DNA from: Alphaproteobacteria bacterium PA4
Lineage (GTDB): Bacteria; Pseudomonadota; Alphaproteobacteria; Sphingomonadales; Sphingomonadaceae
NCBI GenBank assembly: GCA_002256005.1
Contig: NKIQ01000020.1
Span: 1-59,448, forward strand
Length of the DNA stretch: 59,448 bases
Direction of reading: 5' to 3'
Shown: piece after piece, positions 27,608 to 36,364 of the stretch
Layout: each line of letters opens with the position of its first letter
Position numbering within the stretch: position 1 is the stretch's first letter
The notes under the pieces: generated by a model
Seen by the model: the letters and a program-made list of their open reading frames with translations, nothing else
Told to the model about the DNA's origin: nothing
The model's database searches: none
Program-made: the position numbers and the translations under genes

Positions 27608-28017
27608 CCATGACGGCCAGCTTAGCTTTAACGCCGCTGGAAGAACGTGTTGCTGTGGCAATGACGAAGAATGGCAAGCAACTGGATATTGCCGAAATAG
27701 GGCGCGACACGGCGATGAGTCAGGACGCGGGCATTGACGGCATCGATGTCTGGGAGTTTGTCTGCAGTCTCGGGGATGACTACCGCATGGTCTGGCGACA
27801 GGTTCCTTGGGAGCGATTCTCTGATCAACGCGCTTCCTTTTATGGCTGCTCTATTCTGTTTTTTCCGTTCTGGCTGCTGTTGCGCATTTTGACATGGCCG
27901 ATCCATCGTGAAGCCCCCATATCTGCTCCCCGCCGTTCCGAGGAACGTCTGACGGTCGGGCACCTTGCGGCAGTGCTTGAGCGCGGCGAGTGGTTTGAAC
28001 CGAAAACAGTCGAATGA
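27604..28017 (+). CDS. DUF1493 family, acyl-carrier-like protein
   Basis: A 137-residue protein. [20 protein letters not shown] resembles the helix-2 region of acyl carrier proteins as seen in DUF1493, and the C-terminal [18 protein letters not shown] is typical of that family. The serine of a true carrier site is absent (Gly-Ile instead of Asp-Ser). A hydrophobic segment ([20 protein letters not shown]) may associate with membrane. It overlaps vapC and trmD by four bases each (ATGA), so it is locked into the operon. Function unknown. Confidence 0.7.
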   Translation: MTMTASLALTPLEERVAVAMTKNGKQLDIAEIGRDTAMSQDAGIDGIDVWEFVCSLGDDYRMVWRQVPWERFSDQRASFYGCSILFFPFWLLLRILTWPIHREAPISAPRRSEERLTVGHLAAVLERGEWFEPKTVE

Positions 28018-28745
28018 CCTTCGCCGCCACCATCCTCACCCTCTATCCGGACATGTTCCCCGGCACGCTCGGCCACAGCCTTGCCGGCCGGGCGCTGGCC
28101 GATGGCATCTGGTCGTGCAGCGCCCGCAACATCCGCGACTGGGCGACGGACAAGCATCGCACCGTTGACGACACGCCGGCCGGCGGTGGCCCCGGCATGG
28201 TGCTGCGCGCCGATGTGGTGGCGGCGGCGGTCGATGGTGTCGCCAATGGTACACCGGTGATCGCCATGACGCCGCGTGGCGTCCCCCTCACCCAGGCTCG
28301 CGTTCGCAGCCTTGCCGCCGGCCCCGGCGTCACGCTATTGTGCGGCCGTTTCGAAGGGTTCGACGAGCGCTTGTTCGCCGCCCGTGCCATCGAGGAGATC
28401 AGCATCGGCGACTATATCCTGTCCGGCGGCGAGGTCGCGGCGACGGTGTTGCTCGATGCTTGCGTCCGGCTGCTGCCCGGTGTAATGGGCGCGGCCTTGA
28501 GCGGTGTGGAAGAAAGCTTCGAAAGCGGCCTTCTCGAACATCCGCACTACACAAGGCCCCCCGCATGGGAAGGCCATCTGATCCCCGAAGTGTTGCGATC
28601 GGGGGATCACGCGAAAATCGCCGCCTGGCGATTGCAGCGGTCCGAACAGGACACACGGGCACGGCGGCCCGACCTTTGGCAGCGTCATTCCGACGCTGCG
28701 GGTCCACCGCCCTCTGCCGCGCGACAACAGAAGAAGGAGGAATGA
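28014..28745 (+). CDS. trmD: tRNA (guanine-N1)-methyltransferase TrmD
   Basis: A 243-residue SPOUT methyltransferase. [50 protein letters not shown] and [18 protein letters not shown] form the knotted SAM site. It methylates G37 of tRNAs to prevent frameshifting and is essential in most bacteria. The ATG overlaps the DUF1493-like gene stop. Confidence 0.96.
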   Translation: MTFAATILTLYPDMFPGTLGHSLAGRALADGIWSCSARNIRDWATDKHRTVDDTPAGGGPGMVLRADVVAAAVDGVANGTPVIAMTPRGVPLTQARVRSLAAGPGVTLLCGRFEGFDERLFAARAIEEISIGDYILSGGEVAATVLLDACVRLLPGVMGAALSGVEESFESGLLEHPHYTRPPAWEGHLIPEVLRSGDHAKIAAWRLQRSEQDTRARRPDLWQRHSDAAGPPPSAARQQKKEE

Positions 28746-28746
28746 G

Positions 28747-29130
28747 ATGAATCTCATCCAGCAGATCGAAGCCGAAAACATTGCCAAGGCGGTTGCCGTC
28801 CGCCCCATCCCGCTGTTCCGCGCCGGTGACACGCTGCGCGTCGGCGTGAAGGTCGTCGAAGGCGAACGCACCCGCGTCCAGAACTATGAAGGCGTCTGTA
28901 TCGCCCGCAGCAATTGCGGCATGGGCTCGTCGTTCACGGTTCGCAAGATCTCGTTCGGCGAAGGTGTGGAGCGCGTCTTCCCGCTCTATTCGCCGAGCAT
29001 CGAAACCATCGAAGTCGTCCGCCGCGGCGTCGTCCGCCGCGCCAAGCTCTATTATCTGCGCGGCCGTTCGGGCAAGTCGGCCCGCATCGTCGAAAAGCGC
29101 GAAGCCCGCCCGGAAAAGACCGCCGGCTGA
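28747..29130 (+). CDS. rplS: 50S ribosomal protein L19
   Basis: A 127-residue L19: [41 protein letters not shown] and [18 protein letters not shown] are conserved. It lies at the 30S-50S interface. It begins one base after the trmD stop with GAAGGAGG upstream, and is the last gene of the operon before a strong terminator. Confidence 0.97.
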   Translation: MNLIQQIEAENIAKAVAVRPIPLFRAGDTLRVGVKVVEGERTRVQNYEGVCIARSNCGMGSSFTVRKISFGEGVERVFPLYSPSIETIEVVRRGVVRRAKLYYLRGRSGKSARIVEKREARPEKTAG

Positions 29131-29155
29131 GCCAGCGCGCAGCGCAGCAAACAAG

Positions 29156-29187
29156 ACGCCGCTCCGGGCAACCGGGGCGGCGTTTTT
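29156..29187 (+). terminator. Rho-independent terminator after rplS
   Basis: A stem ACGCCGCTCCGGG / CCGGGGCGGCGT with a short CAAC loop is followed by TTTTT. It is a strong intrinsic terminator for the ribosomal operon. Confidence 0.9.
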
Positions 29188-29249
29188 ATTGGGCCAGCGC
29201 ACCCACCCGGAGCCGGCGCCATGCGCCGCCCGCAGCCGCCAAGGTACGG

Positions 29250-29657
29250 TTGGCCGAACAGGCCGGGAACAGCCGCGACCCGACCCGCGCGGCGCTGGCC
29301 AGTAGGCGCGACAGCCAGTGGCGGAATCGCAGCGACGTCATCAGCGGCCGCGACGCCGTCACCACGTTCCTGACCGCGAGATGGGCGCGTGAGCAGGACT
29401 ATCGCCTGATCAGGCAGCTCTGGACGCATGACGGCAACCGCATCGCGGTGCGCTTCGCCTATGAACATCACGACGCCGCCGGGCACTGGTTTCGCGCCTA
29501 TGGCAATGAGATTTGGCAATTCACCGCCGACAGCCTGATGGACCGCCGCATCGCCAGCATCAACGATCTGGCCATCGCCGCTGCGGACCGCCTGTTCCAC
29601 TGGCCGTCCGGGCGGCGACCGGACGACCATCCGGGGCTGGAGGCGCTGGGGCTTTAG
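29250..29657 (+). pseudogene. DUF1348 (NTF2-like) gene with degraded 5' end
   Basis: From about 29310 the translation is a good DUF1348 protein (DSQWRNRSDVISGRDAV, DYRLIRQLWTHDGNRIAVRF, GNEIWQFTADSLMDRR, FHWPSGRRPDDHPGLEALGL). Its N-terminal part is altered: EQAGNSRDPTRAALASRRDS where the family usually has a Trp and an aromatic (DAWNSRDP...LAYxxDS). No ATG or GTG exists in frame; only TTG at 29250, inside the conserved region. The gene abuts the rplS terminator with no room for a usual promoter. It is either a truncated gene or a decaying pseudogene. Confidence 0.6.
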
Positions 29658-29689
29658 CGCCAGCCGCCACGGCGTCTGGCAAAATTGTT

Positions 29690-29812
29690 TCAGGAGCCGA
29701 TAAGTTCGACAAGCCAGGCGAGGATGAATATCGCCAAGACTGCTGTCGTCATGTAGCGTCGGCCCTTCGTCCACCACCACTCTGGATCTTGGTCCATAAG
29801 ATTAAAATCCAT
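29690..29812 (-). CDS. Small single-span membrane protein (40 residues)
   Basis: The frame starts MDFNLMDQDPEWWWTKG, then RRY and a hydrophobic helix (MTTAVLAIFILAWLVELIGS) up to the stop. The positive-inside layout and the WWW patch make it look like a real small protein. It occupies much of the otherwise gene-free 29658-30026. No family recognised and no clear ribosome-binding site. Confidence 0.45.
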   Translation of the reverse strand: MDFNLMDQDPEWWWTKGRRYMTTAVLAIFILAWLVELIGS

Positions 29813-30026
29813 CACTTGCGGCAATACCGATCTGTGTTCCACAACTCGTGTGACAGGGCAATTTCTTCGGCGCTGGATTATATATTGTAGCCAAGGCTGC
29901 GACTCATGGGCGGGAGTACAGCTTCACGGCCTATCCAGCCTCCCACCGGACTCAACGCAGCGCAAATCCCGCCAGCCTCACTGCGCCGCCCTTCCCTGCC
30001 CAACCCGCCTTCGCTAAGACGAGCGG

Positions 30027-30476
30027 GTGCACAATGATCTCCCCACCGCCGGCCGCATCGAGGCCGGGCGCCATCTGTTGCCGATCCGTGTCTATTTCGA
30101 GGACACCGACCTGACCGGCATCGTCTATCACGCCAATTATCTGCGCTATATGGAGCGGGCGCGTACCGAGATGCTGCGGCTTTCAGGTGTCATTCATACC
30201 GAAATGATGAAAGACGGCACCGGCTATTATGCGGTGCATGCGATGAATTTGATCTGGCATCGGCCGGCGCGGCTGGATGATGAATTGCTGGTGGTGACGC
30301 ATGTCACCAAGGTGCGCGCCGCCGCCACCTGCCTGACCCATCATGTCATGCGCGGCGACGAACTGCTGTGCAGCGGCGATGTCACGGCCGCCTTCCTCGA
30401 CATGGAGGGCCGGCCGCGTCGCCAGTCGAAGCTCTGGCACGACCGCTTCACCACCCTCATGCAACAGGCCGCGTAA
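30027..30476 (+). CDS. ybgC: Acyl-CoA thioesterase YbgC (Tol-Pal associated)
   Basis: A 149-residue hotdog protein with YFEDTDLTGIVYHANYLRYMERARTEML, the 4-hydroxybenzoyl-CoA thioesterase-type site with its catalytic Asp. YbgC is the usual first gene of tol-pal clusters and hydrolyses acyl-CoA at the inner membrane. GTG start at 30027. Confidence 0.92.
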   Translation: MHNDLPTAGRIEAGRHLLPIRVYFEDTDLTGIVYHANYLRYMERARTEMLRLSGVIHTEMMKDGTGYYAVHAMNLIWHRPARLDDELLVVTHVTKVRAAATCLTHHVMRGDELLCSGDVTAAFLDMEGRPRRQSKLWHDRFTTLMQQAA

Positions 30477-30481
30477 TTCCG

Positions 30482-31177
30482 ATGGACCCGATCGCCAAGG
30501 CTGCCGCCGACCTTTCCCCCTGGGCGCTGTTTCTGGAAGCCGATATCGTCGTCAAGCTGGTGATGCTCGGGCTGCTCGCCGCCAGCGTGTGGAGCTGGGC
30601 GATCATCATCGATCGGGCGCGCAAGCTGAAGGCGATCAACGCCCAGGCCAAGCAGTTCGAGGACTGGTTCTGGAAGGCCGAAAGCCTTGACGCGCTTTAT
30701 GACCCCGCCGCCAAGGCCACCCACCCCAGCGCCCGGCTGTTCGTCGCCGGCATGAACGAATGGCGGCGCAGCCTGGCCCGTGGCCGGGTGGACCGCGAGG
30801 GCGTGCGCGCCCGGCTCGCCGCCATCACCCAGGTCAGCATCGCCCGCGAGATCGACGAGCTGGGCGACAAGCTGAACGTGCTCGCCACCATCGGGTCGGT
30901 CGCGCCGTTCGTCGGCCTGTTCGGCACTGTCTGGGGCATCATGCGCAGCTTCACCAGCATCGCCGCCTCGCAGAACACCACGCTCGCCGTGGTGGCGCCG
31001 GGCATTGCCGAGGCGCTGTTCGCCACCGCCATCGGCCTGTTCGCCGCCATCCCGGCGGTCATCGGCTATAACCGCATCCTGCACAATGTCGGCCGGCTCG
31101 AGGCGCGGCTGGGCGCCTTTGCCGAGGAATTCCAGGCGCTGCTGTCGCGCCAGCTCGACGGCATGGAGGGCAAGTAA
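30482..31177 (+). CDS. tolQ: Tol-Pal system protein TolQ
   Basis: A 231-residue ExbB/TolQ family inner-membrane protein. First membrane helix about residues 20-38, then a cytoplasmic loop, and two further helices ([47 protein letters not shown]) that line the proton channel with TolR. Begins five bases after ybgC. Confidence 0.96.
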   Translation: MDPIAKAAADLSPWALFLEADIVVKLVMLGLLAASVWSWAIIIDRARKLKAINAQAKQFEDWFWKAESLDALYDPAAKATHPSARLFVAGMNEWRRSLARGRVDREGVRARLAAITQVSIAREIDELGDKLNVLATIGSVAPFVGLFGTVWGIMRSFTSIAASQNTTLAVVAPGIAEALFATAIGLFAAIPAVIGYNRILHNVGRLEARLGAFAEEFQALLSRQLDGMEGK

Positions 31178-31180
31178 GCG

Positions 31181-31615
31181 GTGGCGATGGGCAGCCCCAA
31201 TCGCCGCGGCAAGCGCCAGCCGATGGCCGACATCAACATCACGCCGATGGTGGACGTGATGCTGGTGCTGCTGATCATCTTCATGGTGACGGCGCCGCTG
31301 CTGGTGACCGGCGTGCCGATCGACCTGCCCGACAGCAAGGCCAAGGCGCTGAAGAACGACGAAAAGCCCATCCAGGTCAGCGTCGATGCGACGGGCGCGG
31401 TGTTCATCGACCAGCTGGCGGTGCCGGCGGCCAGCCTGCCGGCCAAGCTGGCGGCGCTGCGCGGGGCGCGGCAGGATGATGCCCGCGTCTATGTGCGCGC
31501 CGACCGGGCACTCGACTATGGCCGGGTGATGGAAATCGTTGGCGAAGTCTCCGCCGCCGGCTTCAAGAAGGTGGCGCTGGTCAGCGACAGCCGGCCGGCA
31601 CCGAAGCCCCAGTGA
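31181..31615 (+). CDS. tolR: Tol-Pal system protein TolR
   Basis: A 144-residue ExbD/TolR protein with the single membrane helix preceded by ADINITPMVDVMLVLLIIFM, containing the proton-carrying Asp of the family. The periplasmic domain follows (VSVDATGAVFIDQ). GTG 31181 or ATG 31187 could start. Three bases after tolQ. Confidence 0.95.
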   Translation: MAMGSPNRRGKRQPMADINITPMVDVMLVLLIIFMVTAPLLVTGVPIDLPDSKAKALKNDEKPIQVSVDATGAVFIDQLAVPAASLPAKLAALRGARQDDARVYVRADRALDYGRVMEIVGEVSAAGFKKVALVSDSRPAPKPQ

Positions 31616-32394
31616 CCGGGGAGCAAAAGGCGCTGCTGGGCGCGGCCGGCGCGCATATCCTGCTGCTGGCGGCGCTCAGCATCGGCTGGCAATGGCAGAC
31701 CCGCGCGCTCGACCCGGCCGAAGAAATGATTCCGGTCGAATTCGTCGACATCGCCGATGCGCCGCGCGTCACCGAGGCACCCAAGCCCTCGCAGGAGGCC
31801 GCGCCGCAGGACAACAGCGCGCCGCCGCCCGCCGAAGCCACGCCGGACCCGCCGACGCCCGACACCCCCACCGACGCGGTACCGCTGCCCGATTCCAAGC
31901 CCACGCCGGCCCCGAAATCTCCCAAAATCTCCCGTTCCGACAGCCAACCCCTTGATTTTTCAAAACTGAGCAATTTGATCGACAAGGCGCTGCCGAAAGC
32001 CAAAACCAAGCCACTCGACACGTCCAAACTCGCCACCACCATTGCCGCCGCGACGCCCAAACAGGCGACCATCGACCCGCGCGCCGCCGCCACACTCGCC
32101 CAGGCCATCCAGGCCCAGGTCGCCCCCTGCTGGAACCCGCCCATCGGCGGCGCCGACGTGCGCCGCATGACCGTGGTGATCCGCGCCGACTTCGGCCGCG
32201 ACGGCAGCGTCATCGGCACGCCCTCCATCGCCAGCCAGACCGGCGTCACCAGCGGCAACAGCGATTATGCCCGCGCCTTTGCCGAAACCGCCCGCCGCGC
32301 GGTGCTGCGCTGCTCGCCGCTGAAATTGCCGCCGAAGCTGTATGATCTGTGGCGGTCGGTGGAGATCAATTTCGATCCGGAGAGCATGACGTAG
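31612..32394 (+). CDS. tolA: Cell envelope protein TolA
   Basis: A 260-residue protein with an N-terminal membrane anchor (ALLGAAGAHILLLAALSIGW), a Pro/Ala/Asp-rich periplasmic stalk (about 60-115) and a C-terminal TonB/TolA-like domain (IQAQVAPCWNPPIGG...CSPLKLPPKLYDLWRSVEINFDP). The two Cys in the C domain match TolA domain III. Shorter stalk than in E. coli. GTG start overlaps the tolR stop. tolB and pal do not follow. Confidence 0.9.
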   Translation: MTGEQKALLGAAGAHILLLAALSIGWQWQTRALDPAEEMIPVEFVDIADAPRVTEAPKPSQEAAPQDNSAPPPAEATPDPPTPDTPTDAVPLPDSKPTPAPKSPKISRSDSQPLDFSKLSNLIDKALPKAKTKPLDTSKLATTIAAATPKQATIDPRAAATLAQAIQAQVAPCWNPPIGGADVRRMTVVIRADFGRDGSVIGTPSIASQTGVTSGNSDYARAFAETARRAVLRCSPLKLPPKLYDLWRSVEINFDPESMT

Positions 32395-32405
32395 GGAAGG
32401 CTATA

Positions 32406-32532
32406 TGCCTCCGGCGGCTGGGGCCTTGGGCCCCAGACCCCATTTCGATTTATGTCCTGGAATCCGAAGGTTGGACGTGGAAGCGATACAACAAATGGGG
32501 TCTGGGGCCTAAGGCCCCAGCCGCCGGAGGCA
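32406..32532. repeat. Dispersed 127-bp inverted repeat, copy 1
   Basis: The 40-bp arms at 32406-32445 and 32493-32532 are reverse complements with one mismatch (TGCCTCCGGCGGCTGGGGCC... outermost). The arms themselves contain an inner GGGGCCTTGGGCCCC palindrome. The same arm sequence recurs at 58708-58820. The unpaired centre differs between copies. It sits between the convergent tolA and DUF481 genes. Confidence 0.9.
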
Positions 32533-32546
32533 TCCTGACGTCCCCC

Positions 32547-33431
32547 TCAGAACCCATAAACCAGCGTCAACCGCGAAATCGTATCGGACGTTTCCCGGCC
32601 CAGCGGCGGGTTGCTTTCGGTGTTGAGCTGGAACGAGGCGCGGGCCGACAGCTTGCTGTTCAGCTTGGCGGTCAGCGCGGTCAGCGACTGGACGGAGGTG
32701 TTGAAGCTGTCATAGAAAACCGTTGCGTTTTCCGTCAGTTCGAGGCCGCTGCTGATACCCCACCAGAAATTGCCGGCGCCGCGGGCGGCGAAGGTATTGT
32801 CCTGGACGCCATTGGTGAATTTGGTCTGGCGGAAGGCGGGGCCGGCTTCGAGGCCGAGGCGCAGTTTGGGCGAGTCGAACAGCTTGTAGCCAAGGCCGAT
32901 GGATTCGGCGAAGCGGCTGTTGAAGCCCGAGAAACGGTCCTTTTCATAGGCGAGGGGCAGCAGGGCATAGAGGCGCGGCGTGATGTTGTAATTGCCCTCA
33001 TAGCCGGCAAAGTAGCGCTCGCGCGACTTGACGCCATTCTGCTCCTGATAGTCGACGAGGCCGCGCAACTGATGCTTCCAGCTGCGCGTTTCCTTGCCCA
33101 GTGTGATACCAACGGCGACACCCCTGTTCTCGGTGTTGCCGCTGCTGACATTGGCACCGATTTCGCCCGAGCCGGTCCAGCCCTGGGTGAAGCCCTGCGC
33201 CGCCAGCTTGGCCTCGCGGGCCTCGGCCTGGGCCTTGGTATAGCCGGCCACCTTGGCGTCGATTTCGGCGGCCGAGCCGGGATTGGTCTTCTTGGCAATA
33301 TCGGCAACGACCTTCAGCTGCGCGGCATCCCCCGATGCGGCCTCCAGCATGGCGGCAACCGCGTCCGGAATCGGCGCAGCAGAAACGGCCGTGGCACTGA
33401 GCAGCAGCAGGCTGGCAAATACGGTCTTCAT
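32547..33431 (-). CDS. DUF481 outer-membrane beta-barrel protein
   Basis: A 294-residue exported protein (signal peptide 1-18). After a helical segment (about 30-75), the barrel begins GWTGSGEIGANVSSGNTENRGV and continues with amphipathic strands to the terminal LTLVYGF, ending in Phe as outer-membrane proteins do. This is the DUF481/YdiY family of salt-stress-type porins; its role is unknown. Confidence 0.88.
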   Translation of the reverse strand: MKTVFASLLLLSATAVSAAPIPDAVAAMLEAASGDAAQLKVVADIAKKTNPGSAAEIDAKVAGYTKAQAEAREAKLAAQGFTQGWTGSGEIGANVSSGNTENRGVAVGITLGKETRSWKHQLRGLVDYQEQNGVKSRERYFAGYEGNYNITPRLYALLPLAYEKDRFSGFNSRFAESIGLGYKLFDSPKLRLGLEAGPAFRQTKFTNGVQDNTFAARGAGNFWWGISSGLELTENATVFYDSFNTSVQSLTALTAKLNSKLSARASFQLNTESNPPLGRETSDTISRLTLVYGF

Positions 33432-33556
33432 GTCTGGAATTCCCCCGAAATCTCATCAACCGCATCGCCGATAGCGCAAGGCCTTTGAGGGTTAAAGCCC
33501 CCTGTCCCCTTATCAGCCCCCATTGTCGTTTCGTCCGTCCGCGTTAGAACCGCAGC

Positions 33557-34480
33557 ATGAGCATCGCCGATATCCAGCCGATTCCCCTCAGCCTCGTCGA
33601 CAGCGATCTTGGCGCCGCCGCCACGGCCTTTGGTGATGCCTTCGGCCGCACCGGTTTTGCCGTGGTGTCGGACCATGGCATCCCCCAGCCGCTGATCGAC
33701 CGCGCGCTTGCCGCCACCAAGGCGCTCTTCGCGCTGCCGGAGGCGGTGAAGGCGGCCTATGTCGTCTCCGACGGCGGTGGCCAGCGCGGCATGACGGCGT
33801 TCGGCGTGGAGGCCGCCAAGGGCGCGAAACTCTCGGATCTCAAGGAGTTCTGGCATATTGGGCGCAACCTGCCGCCCGGTCATGCCAATGCCGCTATCAT
33901 GCCACCGAACATCTGGCCGGCGGAGGTGCCGGCGTTTCAGGTCGCGGTACAGGCGCTGTACGATGCGCTCGATGCCACCGGCGTCCGCCTCCTCCGCGCC
34001 ATCGCGGTGCATCTGGGGCTGGCGGCCGACTTCTTCAACGCGCCGGTGGCGGAGGGCAATTCCATCCTGCGGCTGCTGCACTATCCGCCGGTGAAGGACG
34101 CTCAATCCGGCGCCATCCGGGCCGGCGCGCATGAGGATATCAATGTCATCACGCTGCTGCTGGGTGCCGAAGAGGCCGGGCTGCAATTGCTCGACAAATC
34201 CGGCCAGTGGCGGGACATTGCGGCGCCGGCAGGCAGCCTCGTCTGCAATATCGGCGACATGCTGCAGCGACTGACCGGCGGGCGCCTGCCCTCGACCACG
34301 CACCGCGTCGTCAACCCGTCGCCGGAACGCGCCGCCTTCCCGCGCTATTCGACGCCGTTCTTCCTGCATTTCCGGCCGGACTATCGCATCGAAACGATGC
34401 CCGGCGGGCCGATGGATTTCCCGCCGATCACGGCCGACGAATTTCTGCGCGAGCGGCTGCGCGAGATCAAGCTGCTGTAA
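33557..34480 (+). CDS. Isopenicillin N synthase family 2-oxoglutarate/Fe(II) dioxygenase
   Basis: A 307-residue double-stranded beta-helix oxygenase. HEDINVITLLL supplies the HxD iron ligands, STTHRVVNPSPERAAFPRYS the distal His and the RxS motif for the co-substrate. The N-terminal FGRTGFAVVSDHGIP is typical. The substrate is unknown; no biosynthetic cluster is adjacent. Confidence 0.9.
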   Translation: MSIADIQPIPLSLVDSDLGAAATAFGDAFGRTGFAVVSDHGIPQPLIDRALAATKALFALPEAVKAAYVVSDGGGQRGMTAFGVEAAKGAKLSDLKEFWHIGRNLPPGHANAAIMPPNIWPAEVPAFQVAVQALYDALDATGVRLLRAIAVHLGLAADFFNAPVAEGNSILRLLHYPPVKDAQSGAIRAGAHEDINVITLLLGAEEAGLQLLDKSGQWRDIAAPAGSLVCNIGDMLQRLTGGRLPSTTHRVVNPSPERAAFPRYSTPFFLHFRPDYRIETMPGGPMDFPPITADEFLRERLREIKLL

Positions 34481-34522
34481 CAATCGCCGGGCATGGCAAG
34501 CCGATACTCAGGGGATAGAATA

Positions 34523-36010
34523 ATGCGGATGATGTCGGGCCTGATGGCCCTGGTGCTGGCAGCCCCTGCGGTGGCAGCACCGCTGGCGACACCGATGCAG
34601 AACGACAGCTATTGGCAGGATGGCCGCGCCGCGCTGGCGCAGCGCCTGGCGGCGGTCAACCGGCCGAAGCGGGCCAAGAATGTCATCCTGATGATCGGCG
34701 ATGGCATGGGCATCGCCACCATCACGGCGGCACGGATCTGGGACGGCCAGAACCCCGGCCCCGGCCTGCCCCGCCGCAGCGGCGAGGAAAACAGCCTCGC
34801 CTTTGAAAAACTGCCGCATGTCGCGCTGGTGAAAACCTATAACAGCAATGCCCAGGTGCCGGACAGCGCCGGCACCGCATCGTCGATGAACACCGGCGTC
34901 AAGACCCGCATCGGCGTCATCAATTTCGGCCAGGACCAGCTGGCGGAAGCCTGCAAGACGCCGAACCTGCTGCCCCGCACCATCGCGGAAATGGCCAAGG
35001 CGCAAGGCCTGGGCGTCGGCATCGTCACCACGACGCGCATCACCCACGCGACGCCGGCCGCCGTCTATGGCCATGTGCCGAACCGCAATTGGGAAGGCGC
35101 CGACAAGGCCTATGCCAGCGCCGATCGCGCCGCCGGCTGCCCCGATCTCGCCGCCCAGCTCGTCGATTTCGCACCGGGTGGCGGCCTTGATCTGGCGCTG
35201 GGCGGCGGCCGCGCCCGCTTCCTGCCGCTGGCCAAGGGTGGCCTGCGCGACGATGGCGTCGACCTGGTGGCGAAATGGCAGGCACGGTTCCCCAAGGGCC
35301 ATTATGTCAGCGACGCCAGTGGCTTTCGCGTCCTTAAGGCCGATGCGCCCGGCCCGGTGCTCGGCCTGTTCAACGACGATCACCTGACCTTCGAAACCGA
35401 TCGCGACACGGCAAAGGAGCCGAGCCTGTCGGAGCTCGCGGCGTTCGCTGTCAAGCGCATGCAGAAGGCCAGCCCAAAGGGCTATTATCTGATGATCGAG
35501 GGCGGCCGCATCGATCATGGCCATCACGCCAGCAACCCCTATCGCGCCCTGTCGGAAGCCCAGCAGTTCAGCCGTGCTGTCGCCACCGTGCTGGCCAATG
35601 TCGACCTCAACGAAACGCTGGTGCTGGTCACCGCCGATCACAGCCATGTCATGACCATCGCCGGCTATCCGGAGCGCGGCAACGATATCCTCGGCTACAT
35701 CAAGAATGCCGCCGCCGGAGAATCGCGCGGATCAACGTCGAAGGAAGGCTGGGCGCTGGATGATCGCGGCCAGCCGATGACAACGCTGTCCTATGCCAAT
35801 GGCCCGTTCGTCACGCCCGGCCTGTCACGCCTGCTGCCACCGACCGACAAGAATTACCTGGCGGACAAGCTGCACGGCACCGACAGCGAAACCCATGGCG
35901 GCGAGGATGTGGCGCTGTTCGCCGATGGTCCGCGTGCCGATCTGGTCAGCGGCGTCATGGAGCAGAATGTCATCTTTCACATCATCGCCGAGGCCTTTGG
36001 CTGGCGCTGA
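34523..36010 (+). CDS. Alkaline phosphatase (PhoA family), exported
   Basis: A 495-residue protein with a signal peptide (about 1-20). KNVILMIGDGMG binds metal, VPDSAGTASSMNTG carries the nucleophilic Ser, and EGGRIDHGHHASNP and TADHSHVM provide further metal ligands, as in PhoA. It releases phosphate from monoesters in the periplasm. The ATG at 34523 has AGGGGAT upstream and starts the signal peptide. No Pho box was recognised. Confidence 0.93.
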   Translation: MRMMSGLMALVLAAPAVAAPLATPMQNDSYWQDGRAALAQRLAAVNRPKRAKNVILMIGDGMGIATITAARIWDGQNPGPGLPRRSGEENSLAFEKLPHVALVKTYNSNAQVPDSAGTASSMNTGVKTRIGVINFGQDQLAEACKTPNLLPRTIAEMAKAQGLGVGIVTTTRITHATPAAVYGHVPNRNWEGADKAYASADRAAGCPDLAAQLVDFAPGGGLDLALGGGRARFLPLAKGGLRDDGVDLVAKWQARFPKGHYVSDASGFRVLKADAPGPVLGLFNDDHLTFETDRDTAKEPSLSELAAFAVKRMQKASPKGYYLMIEGGRIDHGHHASNPYRALSEAQQFSRAVATVLANVDLNETLVLVTADHSHVMTIAGYPERGNDILGYIKNAAAGESRGSTSKEGWALDDRGQPMTTLSYANGPFVTPGLSRLLPPTDKNYLADKLHGTDSETHGGEDVALFADGPRADLVSGVMEQNVIFHIIAEAFGWR

Positions 36011-36022
36011 TGATGGGGGCAT

Positions 36023-36337
36023 TCAGATCGGACTGACGATGCCCATGGCGGCGGCGATGCCCGCCGCGACGCCCGCGGCGAGGCCAGCGACCCAAAACAG
36101 CCGACCGATGCGAACCCGCTGATGATTTTGGTTATTTGGCAATTTGAACACGCGACTCTTATCCCCAAGCGAGTGGGTTTCATTATCTTTCGATAAAGCA
36201 AGAAACGTGCCAGCGGCAGAAGCGATTGATATTGCGCTTTTGTTGCAGCGCAGTGCTGACGAGATTGTAAAGAGGGCCGACAGTTGGCCAGAAGACAGGC
36301 CGGTGATGGTGTCCAGGGCCAACCATCCGCTTGTCAA
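36023..36337 (-). CDS. Possible small membrane protein, downstream of truA
   Basis: A 104-residue frame with a TTG start. The C terminus (RIGRLFWVAGLAAGVAAGIAAAMGIV) is a convincing membrane helix after a basic stretch, but the N-terminal half looks weak and the composition is more AT-rich than neighbours. It fills the 350-base gap between the phosphatase and truA. A competing frame exists on the other strand, so the call is doubtful. Confidence 0.3.
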   Translation of the reverse strand: MTSGWLALDTITGLSSGQLSALFTISSALRCNKSAISIASAAGTFLALSKDNETHSLGDKSRVFKLPNNQNHQRVRIGRLFWVAGLAAGVAAGIAAAMGIVSPI

Positions 36338-36364
36338 AATGCGAGATAAACACGTTACTATTCG

